Source: Metarhizium brunneum (lineage: Eukaryota; Ascomycota; Sordariomycetes; Hypocreales; Clavicipitaceae). Taken from it: a DNA stretch of 64,000 nt. The notes beneath the pieces were generated by a model. The model was not told the origin of the DNA, searched no databases, and saw only the letters and a list, made by a program, of their open reading frames with translations. The stretch lies in NCBI RefSeq assembly GCF_013426205.1, contig NC_089428.1:1550001-1614000 (forward strand), in the 5' to 3' direction. The translations under genes were made by a program, and so were the position numbers. Below are positions 48,474 to 58,722 of the stretch, piece after piece (position 1 is the stretch's first letter; every line of letters starts with the position of its first letter).

Positions 48474-48980
48474 TTAGACATCAGTTGGACGAACACCCGG
48501 TCTCTGCTTCACAAGGTTTATAAGTGGAAGAAAGACCTTGTGCTTCAAACTGTCGTCTTCGGCGCTCGTGTTTCGCGAAGTCTGAATCCACCCCAGCAAG
48601 TCTTTCCAGGCAATCCACTCCCACGACTCGCATTTATCCGGCTCCAGCAACTGAGGCTCATTGCTGTCATTCTCCCGGACGCAGACGTGAAATAGAGTAA
48701 TATAGTGCTTATTGTCATCGGGCATGTAGTCATTGGTGGCTGTCAAAAACCGGATGTCAGCAACTCTGAGTCCAGTCTCCTCGAGCAGCTCGCGGGTGGC
48801 GCATTCCTCGGTCTCCTCGCCAAACTCTAGATGGCCGCCTGGAAGGGCCATTGTGCCAGCACCGTGGGAGCCCTTGCGTCGGCCGACGAGAAAGCGCGGG
48901 TTCTCCTGGTCTTCGTTCTTTGAGGCCAGCACGAAAACTGCCACCCCGGCGCGTACGTTGGGGGCGGATGTGGCCATCAT
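48474..48980 (-). CDS. Nudix hydrolase
   Basis: Nudix enzymes hydrolyse nucleoside diphosphates linked to another group, including oxidised nucleotides, NADH and ADP-ribose. It is a single exon of 168 residues. The complete Nudix box lies at residues 49-71, starting [20 protein letters not shown] and ending TGL, so all metal-binding glutamates are present. The N-terminus ([33 protein letters not shown]) and [19 protein letters not shown] downstream resemble the NUDT15/MTH2-like group of small cytosolic sanitising enzymes; the exact substrate is unknown. The start has two adjacent ATG codons (48980 and 48977). A TATA-like TTTATATAAA at 49097-49106 lies about 120 bp upstream. It diverges from the NADAR gene. 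Confidence 0.92.
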   Translation of the reverse strand: MMATSAPNVRAGVAVFVLASKNEDQENPRFLVGRRKGSHGAGTMALPGGHLEFGEETEECATRELLEETGLRVADIRFLTATNDYMPDDNKHYITLFHVCVRENDSNEPQLLEPDKCESWEWIAWKDLLGWIQTSRNTSAEDDSLKHKVFLPLINLVKQRPGVRPTDV

Positions 48981-49926
48981 GGCAAACAGTTAGGAGGACA
49001 AATGTCACTGGCTAGAAGGGGAGGGGGGGGGTTGGTAGATCCCGGTGTAGTGATGGCGATTTGGGCGAGTGAATATATCTAGGATGGATGCCTGGATTTA
49101 TATAAAAGCGAGTGTTTGGTCCATCCATGGTGAATAAGGCGAGCTAGCGAATGTCAACGAACCCCGCCATTTAGTCGAAGGCCCATACATGCTACCGCAG
49201 GTACTCCGTACATGTACATGCCATTTGCTGCCTGGAAGCATTGACGAGACCCAGGGTAGGCGTCCAGCAGTCGACTGGTCTGGAAGCATTCTTGGTATTT
49301 AAGTGAAATAAATTTAGGTGCCCTTTTGCTACTAAGGATAGCCTTAAAATGACTACAAAGACTCCCATGCTTTTATCCGTTGTTCCATACAGCGACCGGA
49401 ATGCACGAGCCAAATCGCTTCTCTACCTACCAAGCACCTTAGCTACCCACCCAACATTAGACAAATATCGCCCACCTTCACGTTTGGATTTGGCCACTCT
49501 CGTCACTTCACATCAAAACCACACGCCAAATCGACAAAGATATCACCAAGGGTAAAAACGCCCATGAGAACACAAGGATGAAGTGTCCAACATCACTGAC
49601 TCAGCCGGCGTAGTTGGCAGAGTGCATGAAACCAGATTTCAACCGCACTACTCCCTGACAGGGAAGGAGCCAAAGAGAGAAAAGAGCCATAAGAGTCACG
49701 CCAGACAGTGGCAACTGCCGACATGGAGCACCCACAAGGTCAAGGTCATGCATACGTGTGTTCAACACACCTGGACAAAACAATATATCTGTAAACAAGA
49801 AGACCCTCATTTCATCTATGATAGCCCACCAAAGCCACCGATATATCTCAGCCAACACTAACAACGCCCCTGTGCCATAAAACCATTGTGCTCAGTAGAC
49901 ACACTCTCTCCCTCCCAAAGTTGGAC
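48981..49926. promoter_or_regulatory. Shared divergent promoter Nudix / NADAR
   Basis: A 946 bp gap. It contains a G-run (49020-49030), a TATA-like TTTATATAAA (49097-49106) placed to serve the Nudix gene, and a TACTCCGTA motif at 49202-49210 followed by CATGTACATG. No gene seen. Confidence 0.55.
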
Positions 49927-50566
49927 ATGACCCAGTCAAGCAACACCACGGATAATCCAGTCTACTTCTGGCGAGATGCTGATACAGAGACCGGATGGCT
50001 TTCACAATGGTACTACTGTCCTTTCACGGACGACAAGAACCCAAAAATAGTATACGAAACTGCCGAACAGTCCGTCTCCCCGGCGCGGACTCTCCACCCT
50101 ACGCGAAAGATGTGCTAATTACTTCTCAAGTTACATGATGTATCATAAGGCTCTTTTGTTTAACGACCAGGCCGTGGCAGCCCAAGTTCTGGCCGCCGGC
50201 CATCCACGAAACGCAAAAGCCCTAGGCCGCCAAGTTCAGAACTTCTCAGACGAGACATGGAAAAAGCACAGGACGGCCATCGTTCGGCAGGGAAACCTCC
50301 TGAAGTTCACAGCAGCAGTTACAGAGAAAGGTTTTCGAAAGGGCACGGGCAACAACGCACCACTGATCGATGGCAGCTTGCGCGAGATGCTCCTCGCAAC
50401 CGGCACCCGCGAGCTTGTAGAGGCCAGCCCGTCCGATAAGATCTGGGGGATCGGCTGCAAGGCAGCAGATGCAGAACGCCGTAGGGCCTATTGGGGTCTC
50501 AACTTGCTGGGCAAAGCCTTGATGGAGGTGAGGTCGTTACTGAGAGAGCAGACGCCACAGACGTGA
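49927..50566 (+). CDS. NADAR (YbiA/DUF1768) domain protein
   Basis: NADAR proteins act on N-glycosidic bonds of ADP-ribose-like compounds: bacterial YbiA cleaves riboflavin-pathway intermediates, and others remove ADP-ribose from guanine bases. Exons 49927-50069 and 50131-50566, joined as CA|T (His), give 192 residues. The domain is full length: VYFWRDADTETGWLSQWYYC, then PFT, then TAE-HYMMYHKALLFND across the splice, VQNFSDETWKKHRTAIVRQGN, LLATGTRELVEASPSDKIWG and GLNLLGKALMEVR. The intron has a GTGCTAATTAC branch-like site. It shares its promoter region with the Nudix hydrolase. Whether this member acts on ADP-ribosylated substrates is inference. Confidence 0.92.
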
Positions 50567-51113
50567 GCCCTTCTGCAACAATTTGTCTGTGTTGGCGAGC
50601 ATGCATTGCTATTCAGAGATGGAACCAGAAAGAGCTTGTTTTTTGATGTGCGCTATGTGAAAGAAACTATGTATGGATTCCCTGTTATTGCTGTGTCGAC
50701 TACTTGTCTAACACACGACCTGCTAATTAGATGACGTACTTTGTGTTATACTTTTGTTCTTGGATATGCGGAAACATCCCTTTCTATGCCGAATACCTTC
50801 TATACCTAGTCATACATGTATACACGTCTTGCTCCCAGGCAAGACTAACAGAGCGGTGTTGTATCATCTTTCCATGACATTGGCTCTCGCCATAGTCACT
50901 GCTCTGTCCGAAGCCATTTTCACCGAATACTCTCTTTTCAGGCCATCGGTCCCCCCATGCTTTCCCCAGGGTATTAGAAAAACCTGGTACGTTGCGCGTA
51001 GGCAACAAAAATAATATACAAGATGTGACATGAATTTGCAAACTCCATCCCTTATGCCGAGAATCGGAAACAAAACTGTGGCCGGATCTGCTGCAACTCG
51101 TACCGACTTCATT
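50567..51113. other. Convergent 3' gap NADAR / TIM44
   Basis: About 0.55 kb of 3' sequence from both genes. No supported gene. Confidence 0.6.
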
Positions 51114-52797
51114 TTAATGCCACTCCCTTCCGCTCTTTTGCATTTCAATCAAACGCCAACCTCGGGTTTCGGGATTGTTTACGTCTTCCGGAACTCGAGT
51201 AATGCCGATAGCGTATGTAACCAGCTGCACCTTGTCTTCCATCCCCGCAGCAAGCTCATTGGACTTTGCATTGCGATACACATGGACCTCTTGGGTGCGG
51301 CAAGTGATAATAAACACAGGCACCTCACCAGGATCGAGCATTCTGGCTCGGAGAATATCAACATTTCGAATATCAAGGATGCGGCCGTCAGACTTCATGC
51401 CCGCCTGAAGATACTGCTTAGTCAACGCCTCATAGACTGAAAATTGTGCCGCTGACAGCCATAGCTTCAATGTTTCCGTATCACCCTTGACATATGCATC
51501 AAGAACTTCTGGGAGGATATATTCTCGGAGTTCTTGCAGGAAGGGCTCGACCTGGAAGGCGGGATCCATGGATCGGAACTTCTTGATCACCAAGGCAGTC
51601 TCGTTCTCGGCAAAGAAACCTCCAATTCGGTCAGTTATGCTTCGAGCGGTTGATACCAGAGGATTCTCAGATTCCTCATATCGGCCTTTCATGGTAAAAA
51701 TTCCCTGGACGAACTTGTTGCTGTCGCGGAAATCTCTCCAAGCCTCCTTCCAAGCGGCGTCTTTGTGAAGCGTGATATTAGTTCCCGCACTAGTTTACAT
51801 TGATACGTCAGTAATTAAACAGCCAAGTGTCAAGAGTGAATGTGTAAGCTTCTTACTTTGGATCTTCCTCCATTACTTGAGAAGAGGCACCATTTTGCTG
51901 TTCCATCATTGCTCTCCTCTTCCTGCGCTCCTCCTTCTCCACCCATCCGCCATATCTGGAGGAGCTTCCGTCGTCGATAACATTCTTCACATTTTGGTAG
52001 GCTTCGGTGTCGCGGATGGGCTTGGTGGCTTTGTCCACAGCATCGCCCGTGACATTGGCTGCCTTTCGGACACCCTTCATTACCGAGGTATCCCAGGTCC
52101 AAGAAGCACCCTTTCCAATCGCCCCAGCGGTGGATTTAACAGCCTTAGCGGTGGTGGATGTAATGGCACCAGTCGACTTTTCATAAGCCTCACGAGCCCG
52201 GCGAACCGATTCGCTCTCAGTAAATTGATGGGCAGCGGCGCCGATCTGCTTTGTTGATTCATTCCATTCTTTCGATGCTTGAAACTCGGTGTTCATAGTT
52301 TCCATGAATACCTGCCAGGGAGTTTTGTCGCCGTGAGGCGGCGGCGGAGGCATATCTTCCTTCTTTTCTTTTCCATCTTCCTTGTTCTGTGACTGTTCGC
52401 CATTGTCGCCTTCGTCAGACTTCTTTGATTGTTCTTCATCAGGCTTGGTTTCCGATTCGGATTCCTTGGCGCCGGCTGAAGCAGATTTGGCCGAGTCTTT
52501 ACCAGGCTTCTCATCTTGCAAACTCCTTCTGGTCACATGGAACTGTCGGCGCTGCGAAATGGCGATTGGGACAACCCGAATATTGGATGGATGAAACTGA
52601 GATCGAAGAGGAGAAAGGACAACATTCGTAGTATTTATCTTCTGATTCGCACTCCATGTGGCGAGTCGGGAAGTCTGAGAAAGATGAGAGGCTAGCCTCG
52701 TATAAGCAGGAGACCTGCTATATGAATTGGCAACATGAATAGATGCCCGGGATAGGGCATTTTCAGAATTAATAGCGCTTCGAGCGACGGAATTCAT
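51114..52797 (-). CDS. tim44: Mitochondrial import motor subunit TIM44
   Basis: TIM44 anchors matrix Hsp70 to the TIM23 translocase and couples ATP use to protein import. Minus-strand exons 52797-51857 and 51789-51114, joined as AA|T (Asn), give 538 residues. The first 90 residues are basic and Ser-rich with few acids, an obvious presequence ending near QRRQFHVTRRSL. A charged region of Glu, Lys and Ser follows, then PPPPHGDKTPWQVFMETMNT and the helical segment VRRAREAYEKSTGAITSTTA, which matches the Hsp70- and TIM23-contacting middle part. The second exon is the conserved C-terminal membrane-binding domain (FRSMDPAFQVEPFLQELREY, ILPEVLDAYVKGD, RAEMLDPGEVPVFIITCRTQ-like). The ATG at 52797 is the first in frame. 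It is head-to-head with uS11m. Confidence 0.95.
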
Positions 52798-53128
52798 GCT
52801 GTGGAAGGTGAATGGGAAGAAGCCCACAGAGTGCGTCTTGGTGGACAAGAAGGGTTGCAGGAGAGCAATTGGGGGGCCGACAGCTTCCAGGCAAGGCGAG
52901 AATGAAATTTTGGTTTCCGCGATCTCGGCTGCAGGCGGAGGGTACAGCAGCGGTAGGTCGGAGCATCGGCAAAACCACGGCTAGCCACTTTTTTTCCTTG
53001 GGGGAGGCCCAATACAGCAGCTCTTGATGGTTCCTTCAGACTCCATGAGAAGGAAAAAATCTTGCGAATTTTGAAGCAGGCCGCATCTCTGAAGTCATTG
53101 TACTACATCCGAATGCAATGCTGGAAAA
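52798..53128. promoter_or_regulatory. Bidirectional promoter TIM44 / uS11m
   Basis: Only 331 bp separate the divergent start codons of two mitochondrial genes, so both transcripts must be driven from this interval. No TATA box is evident. Confidence 0.7.
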
Positions 53129-53851
53129 ATGAGCCGGTCATTGACAAATCGCCTGTCTGTGCTGCCATTATTTCGACGGATATACGCTACGACCACGAAA
53201 TGTCCTTCCCAACCATCACGAACATTGTCCCAATCGGCGGCACGATGGAACGATTCAAATGCGGACAGACCTAAACGGGTGCAGGCACGGCCCAAAACCG
53301 AAAAGCTTCTAGACAGTGTTTTGAATAACTCATCAACGTCACGGGACCGGGCGACACCCAACACCATGAGTGACCTTTCACAAAGCATGGTGTTTGATAT
53401 GCTAAACAACAAGTCCAATATTGACACGAGTGCGCTTTCTGGCCAGAAGTTCGAGCCCGCCCAACGCAGAGAAGATGCTCAAGAACCCTATCATTTCCAC
53501 GTCTACTCCCACAAGCACAATACGCACATCACCTGTACAAAACCGAATCGCGAGCCTATCATCTCTATGTCATGTGGAAATATTGGCTATCGAAAATCTC
53601 GACGTGGAACCTTCGACTCGGCATACTCCCTCACAAAATACGTCTTGGAACGCCTTATTCATACTGGGTGGCCAATAAAAATTCAAAGATTGGAGTTGGT
53701 GCTGCGAGGGTTTGGCCAGGGCCGAGAGGCAGCTGTGAAGGTCTTGATGAGTCCGGAAGGCAAAGTTTTGCGGGAAAAGATTGTCCGAGTCGCGGATTCC
53801 ACTCGCATCAAATTTGGTGGTACTAGAAGCGAGAAACCAAGACGACTGTAA
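53129..53851 (+). CDS. MRPS18: Mitochondrial small-subunit ribosomal protein uS11m
   Basis: A structural protein of the mitoribosome small subunit platform, homologous to bacterial S11 (named Mrps18 in yeast). Single exon, 240 residues. The N-terminal 50 residues (SRSLTNRLSVLPLFRRIYAT, many Arg and Ser) form a matrix-targeting presequence, followed by a fungal extension. The S11 fold occupies about 120-240: YHFHVYSHKHNTHITCTKPN, SMSCGNIGYRKSRRGTFDSA, YVLERLIHTGWPIKIQRLEL, VLRGFGQGREAAVKVLM, then the family's basic end. Its promoter is shared with TIM44, which fits co-regulation of mitochondrial biogenesis genes. Confidence 0.93.
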   Translation: MSRSLTNRLSVLPLFRRIYATTTKCPSQPSRTLSQSAARWNDSNADRPKRVQARPKTEKLLDSVLNNSSTSRDRATPNTMSDLSQSMVFDMLNNKSNIDTSALSGQKFEPAQRREDAQEPYHFHVYSHKHNTHITCTKPNREPIISMSCGNIGYRKSRRGTFDSAYSLTKYVLERLIHTGWPIKIQRLELVLRGFGQGREAAVKVLMSPEGKVLREKIVRVADSTRIKFGGTRSEKPRRL

Positions 53852-54263
53852 GAATATCGCGGGTGGATTAGCTGACTCGAGACGAGAAACGGGGAGGGAG
53901 GAGGGAGAATGTTAGGAATGCCACTACTGTACTATATAATTGTACAAGCGCTGTTTATATAAAAACTGTGTTAGACCTTGAGATACATCCTACCTAGCTT
54001 CCCCGCAAAAGAACGTAACAATCTCTTTCAGTGGAAAGATACCTTGGACCATGACAAATTATAAACTAATGTACCCCGGTGCCTTAAACGTCGATGCGAT
54101 ATATCACAGTACGCCAAGTGAAGGGCGTGACACACAGGCACGTTGGTAGGCCAAACATTTTTGCCTCACTGTAGAAAACAAAACCAGCACATGTGGTATC
54201 TTACTTTACCCGAAAACGCCGTGCCAAATGAACTTACACCAGAAATCATGCGACAGGTTGTAG
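53852..54263. other. Convergent 3' gap
   Basis: Holds the 3' ends of uS11m and the PPPDE gene. No gene seen. Confidence 0.6.
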
Positions 54264-55096
54264 CTACCGCGGGGCTCGCTCTGCTGCTGGAAGGCTTCGC
54301 CCAGAGGAATCCCGTACAACTCGTTTCCCTTTCCCGCTACCACCTCTCCGCCTCTCGTCCTCGCTATCCCACTCTACGCTAGCATCATCCCTTTCGGATA
54401 AGAAATGTGGCTCGGCCCGAGAAAGCATACGCGAAGACTCATCTGCAACGTCCTCATCGTCATCTAATAGCTCGCCGTCCGCAGTTTCGTATTCGGGTGG
54501 TTCGATCCATTCTCGAGGTACTACGCAAGGTAGAGCAACGCCGATACTCGCGGCCCTGTTGAGCCAGGCAGGGCCAGCGTTGCCAGTCAATTTTTGACAT
54601 AGGAACGACGTGAAGTGGTTGCAGTTCTTGGTCAGAAGGTTGTACGATGTGCCCAGAAACTCCTCGGACGCAGCGCGCAATGCAGTATCAATCTCATCCT
54701 GAGTGGCAAGGGTAAATCCCTGCAGTATTTCGCATCGAAACGTGCCGCCAGGGGGTTCGGTCTTGGGTTTGGTCCAGTAAACACCAGTTACACCGCGCTT
54801 ATCATGGCCACCATACGCATATTCTTTACCACAGATGACCACGCCGGAGTGAAGCAGCGACGCACCAATAGTCCAAAGAACCGATGAAAGTCTTCCTGGC
54901 TATTGACCAAAGATAACAATATTAGTAGTTGCAATACATAAACAACATGACGAAGTAGGTGAGGTGATTCATCGTCGGGGTAAGTACGAACTGGCAGCAG
55001 GTCGTAAACGTGGATTGTGACCTCGGTCTTTTGTAATGACAACGTCGATCTGTGTCTGCTCCCAGATTGGCCTGTGCTTTGTCGAGGCGTCGACAT
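54264..55096 (-). CDS. PPPDE (DeSI-type) deubiquitinase/deSUMOylase family protein
   Basis: PPPDE cysteine proteases remove ubiquitin or SUMO from substrates. Minus-strand exons 55096-54992 and 54899-54264 are in phase 0 and give 246 residues. The catalytic pair is present: His29 in TIHVYDLLP and Cys127 in LLTKNCNHFTSFLCQKLTG. Between them are LHSGVVICGKEYAYGGHD and GTFRCEILQGFTLATQDEID, both characteristic of the family. After the catalytic domain (ending near VALPCVVP) a C-terminal tail of about 80 residues is highly acidic, then Arg/Lys/Gly-rich, probably disordered. The intron has a GTTCGT donor (weak) and CAATAG acceptor, but the join is required to link the catalytic His strand with the LSSVLWTIGASLHSG block. 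Length matches fungal orthologues that I recall. Confidence 0.9.
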
Positions 55097-55961
55097 GTTA
55101 TAGAAATGCAGTCGTCGGGCTTTGAAAGGTCAATGTGCCTTGCGAAAGACAATAGCGCCGCGAGAAGTTATTCTACTCCGAGTCACAGTCGATGCTCCGT
55201 GTTAAGTCGCACTCTTCGGCAGCATTAAATCCACTGAAACATAGGTGATAGAAACCAGCTCTTGATAGAGAAAAAGCACGAGTCAGAATGGCAGGAGGCA
55301 AGTCGCTCTTATGAGTGGAAATGGCGGAAGTGCTCACCACTTGAGCGACTTGGTGGCGGCCAACATGGAACAAAGAGCACAGTGCGGCGCCATGTGCGAT
55401 TCGTAGCCGGGTCCGGAGACATGCTTGGTGTCAGCTCTCTTTGCATCTATGTACTTAGTATGTAGAGCAAGCTTGCGTGGCGGGTCCAACAGCATTTTGG
55501 AGAAATGTGTGGAGTACCCACCTACCAAGGGAAAAACACTCGCTCCGATTCCTGCCCCCAGCCCAGCTATCTGCTCCCACACACTTGAAGAGGGCGTGTG
55601 GTGGGGAGCTCTTCAAATTTCCTTCGTCGCAATTTTCCAACCCGTCTTCTTCCTCTTCCACTCCTCGCCTTTCCACTCCCCAATACGGGCGTCGTCTGTC
55701 TCCTTTTTCTTGAGCAGACGTCTATCCTTCTCCTTTCTTTCCCCCTCCGCTTAGAATTGACGGCAGAGGCTCCCTGCAGCCAGGTCGTTCACCACGACGC
55801 TCCTCATCACCTTTCCCTTTCCCTTTCCCTTTCCCTTCCCTTCTCTTATACCAACTTTTCTCCCGCGCGCAGCCAGGCCTGCAGCTCTTGGACAAGCTCC
55901 AATCGCCCGGCGCGTATCTATTATTATACCCTGTCGGTCTTTCGCCAAATCCAGAAACAAG
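55097..55961. promoter_or_regulatory. Divergent promoter region PPPDE / OLA1
   Basis: 0.86 kb. The OLA1 side is strongly pyrimidine-rich (about 55610-55860), with a CTTTCC hexamer repeat at 55811-55834. Open frames on the minus strand in 55173-55582 are unrecognised. Confidence 0.55.
55811..55834. repeat. Four tandem CTTTCC hexamers in the OLA1 leader
   Basis: Perfect (CTTTCC)4, extended by CTTCCCTTCTCT to 55846, in a CT-rich stretch 130-150 bp upstream of the OLA1 start. CT-rich leaders are common in strongly expressed filamentous fungal genes. Confidence 0.8.
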
Positions 55962-57540
55962 ATGCCTCCTAAGAAGGTTGTCCAGGAGGAGAAAATCCCC
56001 CTTGGCCGACCCGGAAATAACTTGAAGAGCGGAATTGTGAGATTACTTGTCCTTGGCACAGCTGGAGACTGCTATTCGTCAGTCGCTCGTCTACTAACCA
56101 TGTCTTCATAGGTTGGCCTTGCAAATGTTGGCAAATCCACATTATTCCAGGCCATCACAAAATGCAATTTAGGCAACCCAGCTGTATGAGGCCCCCCCTC
56201 GTTCTTCGCCCTTGATCCGGGGTGCTGACAGCTTGCAAGAACTTCCCCTATGCCACCATTGATCCTGAAGAAGCTCGTGTCATTGTGCCCGACGCTAGAT
56301 TTGACTGGCTGTGCGAGAAATATAAGCCCAAATCGCAGGTTCCTGCGAACTTGACGGTTTATGATATCGCTGGACTTACGCGCGGTTCATCCACCGGAGC
56401 TGGCCTCGGAAATGCCTTCTTGTCGCATATTCGCGCCGTAGATGCCATTTTCCAGGTTGTTCGATGCTTCGACGATGCTGAAATTATCCACATCGAGGGT
56501 GATGTTAACCCCACCCGAGACTTGGATATTATCAGCGAAGAGCTGAGACTCAAAGATATTGAGTTCGTTGAGAAGGCTCTGGAGAATCAGAAGAAGAAGA
56601 CCCGCATGGGCGGTCAAAGCCTTGAGCTCAAGAAAGCTAAGCTGGAACAAGATATCATTGAAAAGATCTTGGCTTGGCTGCAGGATGGTAAGGATGTCCG
56701 CAAAGGCGTCTGGGGTCCTAAAGAGGTAAGAATTATTGCATAACTTTTTTTCGTTTCTTCTGCTGTCTTGATGTTTTTATTCATACATTCAATCCCTGCT
56801 TCTTATGATGACAAAAGGCCACTTGGCCTGATCTAATCCCAGCTCGTCGAATGCCTCGCCAAATAACGCTAGAGTGCATTGTGAGATGAAAATTACTCTG
56901 ATAGGAGCCTACCTACTTTTCTTTGCACCTTGAATTGCGAAACATCTTGCTATGGTAGAAACCACTGTACTGACTCTTGTGGTATTAGGTAGAGGTTATC
57001 AACCCTCTGTTCCTATTGACGGCTAAACCCGTGGTTTATCTCGTGAATCTATCTGAAAAGGACTATGTCCGAAAGAAGAACAAGCATCTCCCAAAGATTG
57101 TTGAGTGGGTCAAGGAACATGCCACTGGCGACCCAATTATTCCTATCTCCGTTTCTTATGAAGAGCGTTTGACGCGCTTTGAGACCGAGGACGAGTCCAG
57201 GGAGGAACAAAAGAACGTTGGGGCCGAGTCGGCGCTCCCTAAGATTATCACGCAGATGCGCAAGACTCTTCAGCTGGGTAGTTTCTTCACATCAGGGGCA
57301 GATGAAGTCCGCCAATGGACCATCCGCACTGGCACCAAAGCGCCACAGGCCGCCGGTGTCATACACACAGATTTTGAGAAGACCTTTATTCAGGCCATCG
57401 TTTACAACTTCGATACGCTGAAGGAGCTGGGTGACGAAGCTGAGGTAAAGGCGAAGGGAAAGATGATGACCAAAGGCAAGGAGTATGTTGTGGAAGATGG
57501 CGATATCCTACTTATCAAGGCTGGTGCTGCTAAGGGTTGA
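55962..57540 (+). CDS. ola1: Obg-like ATPase OLA1 (YchF family)
   Basis: OLA1/YchF is a ribosome-associated P-loop NTPase that prefers ATP and has roles in translation and stress response. Exons 55962-56036, 56112-56183, 56240-56725 and 56989-57540 are all phase 0 and give 394 residues, the usual length. The start MPPKKVVQEEKIPLGRPGNN is characteristic of the eukaryotic group. The G1 motif NVGKSTLFQAIT follows at once, with NFPYATIDPEE (G2 region), VYDIAGLTRGSSTGAGLGN (G3) and VYLVNLSEKDY in place of the GTPase NKxD, which explains ATP preference. The C-terminal TGS domain contains QWTIRTGTKAPQAAGVIHTD, FEKTFIQAIVYNF and GKEYVVEDGDILLI. The last intron (263 nt) is the longest recognised in this window. 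Confidence 0.98.
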
Positions 57541-58036
57541 AGTGTTTATAATATAGTCACTTGTGATTGGACCCTTTGTCGATAAAAGTTTTGGACAAAG
57601 GGAAAATGAAAAAAATCGTAAAATAATGAATGTGCTATTTATCAACCAATGTAACCTATCACCACTGCGAAAAGAGTGCGGACTGGTCAATCCGCAGTAG
57701 ATTGGAGCTTGGATGTGTGGCGCAGAGAGCGGGCTTAGGTCCGCCGTGTCGGCACGGGCCATCCTACTCATGTTGTAAGCGCTGACGGCGGGGGCCAATC
57801 GGGAAAACCAAAATGGTCACATCATCCCGTCCCGTCCGTTGAACCAACCGAGAGACGGTATTGCTACTTTTCAGAAAGACTATCCGAGTTCTCTCCATCT
57901 GCGTCACCTGAGGCAACATAAGTCCGGTAATCTTTATTTCGGTACCTGGCTACCTGTATCGTACAGAGACGTGAGCTTGTCCTAGCCAAGTGCCTTGAAT
58001 ATCCGCCCGCTCCGCCGTCGGAAATATATCCACAGG
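57541..58036. other. Intergenic region OLA1 / MAPR
   Basis: About 0.5 kb. OLA1 3' region on the left, MAPR promoter on the right. No gene seen. Confidence 0.55.
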
Positions 58037-58722
58037 ATGGATTATGTCGGACATCGTGTTGTGCAAGAGGCTGCCAAAGAAGCCGCCAGGTATGACGCTC
58101 ACCTACACTGCCTCTCCCTTACGCACAGCCCGCCACGACACATTCTTCTCCTGCCCTTCAAGCTACCTCGACTGCACTTGATTTTGTGCGGGGTACAGAT
58201 CCGCACCGACCAGGCCGCTGAAACCCGAGACATAGCACAACGACGCCATTCACACCCCTCAACCTCATCCTCCTAAGCGTCCTCGTCTACACGGCAGTCT
58301 CGACCTTCTCGCGCTCCAACACGACGGCCCCGATCCCCCGCGGCCCTCCGCCCAAGGTATTCCGCACCTACACCCCGCGAACGCTGCTGCCCTTCAACGG
58401 CGAAAACGGCAACCCCATCTTCTTCGCCGTCCGCGGCCGCGTCTTCGACGTCAGCAACGGGCGCAACTTCTACGGCCCCGGCGGCCCGTACTCCAACTTT
58501 GCGGGTCGCGATGCCAGCCGCGGCCTGGCCTGCCACAGCTTCGACACGGAAATGCTGACGGAGGACCTGGACGGCCCGCTGGACAAGCTCGACGGTCTTG
58601 GACCCAGCGAGATGGACGCCTTGCAGGGCTGGGAGGAGACCTTCTCCGGGAAGTACGACATTGTTGGCAAGCTTGTGTCGGTTGCCGACTACAATGCCGG
58701 AAAGGCCGAGGGTGCGCAGTAG
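58037..58722 (+). CDS. Membrane-anchored cytochrome-b5-like (MAPR/Dap1-type) protein
   Basis: MAPR proteins bind heme through a b5-like fold and support cytochrome P450 enzymes, notably sterol 14-alpha-demethylase (yeast Dap1, human PGRMC1). Exons 58037-58089 and 58236-58722 give 179 residues. After a short polar N-terminus comes one membrane segment (about PFTPLNLILLSVLVYTAVST), a proline-rich spacer, then the domain: RTYTPRTLLPFNGENGNPIF, VRGRVFDVSNGRNFYGPGGP, YSNFAGRDASRGLA, and WEETFSGKYDIVGKLV at the end. The Tyr of YGPGGPY is the likely heme-contact residue. The second exon is certain. The first exon and its acceptor (CATAG) are less so; they were chosen by phase. Exon 2 is extremely GC-rich, with nearly all codons ending in C or G. 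Confidence 0.85.

Noticed and set aside
34611..50566. Permease, VRL1-like, orphan, Nudix and NADAR genes as one functional cluster
   Set aside because: They are widely spaced, on both strands and of unrelated families; only the Nudix/NADAR pair is close enough to suggest a link.
55173..55582. Possible small minus-strand gene between PPPDE and OLA1
   Set aside because: Two short frames cannot be joined by convincing splice sites and show no conserved pattern.
55811..55834. CTTTCC repeat as an internal telomeric tract
   Set aside because: Fungal telomeres here would be TTAGGG/CCCTAA; this is a CT-rich leader microsatellite.
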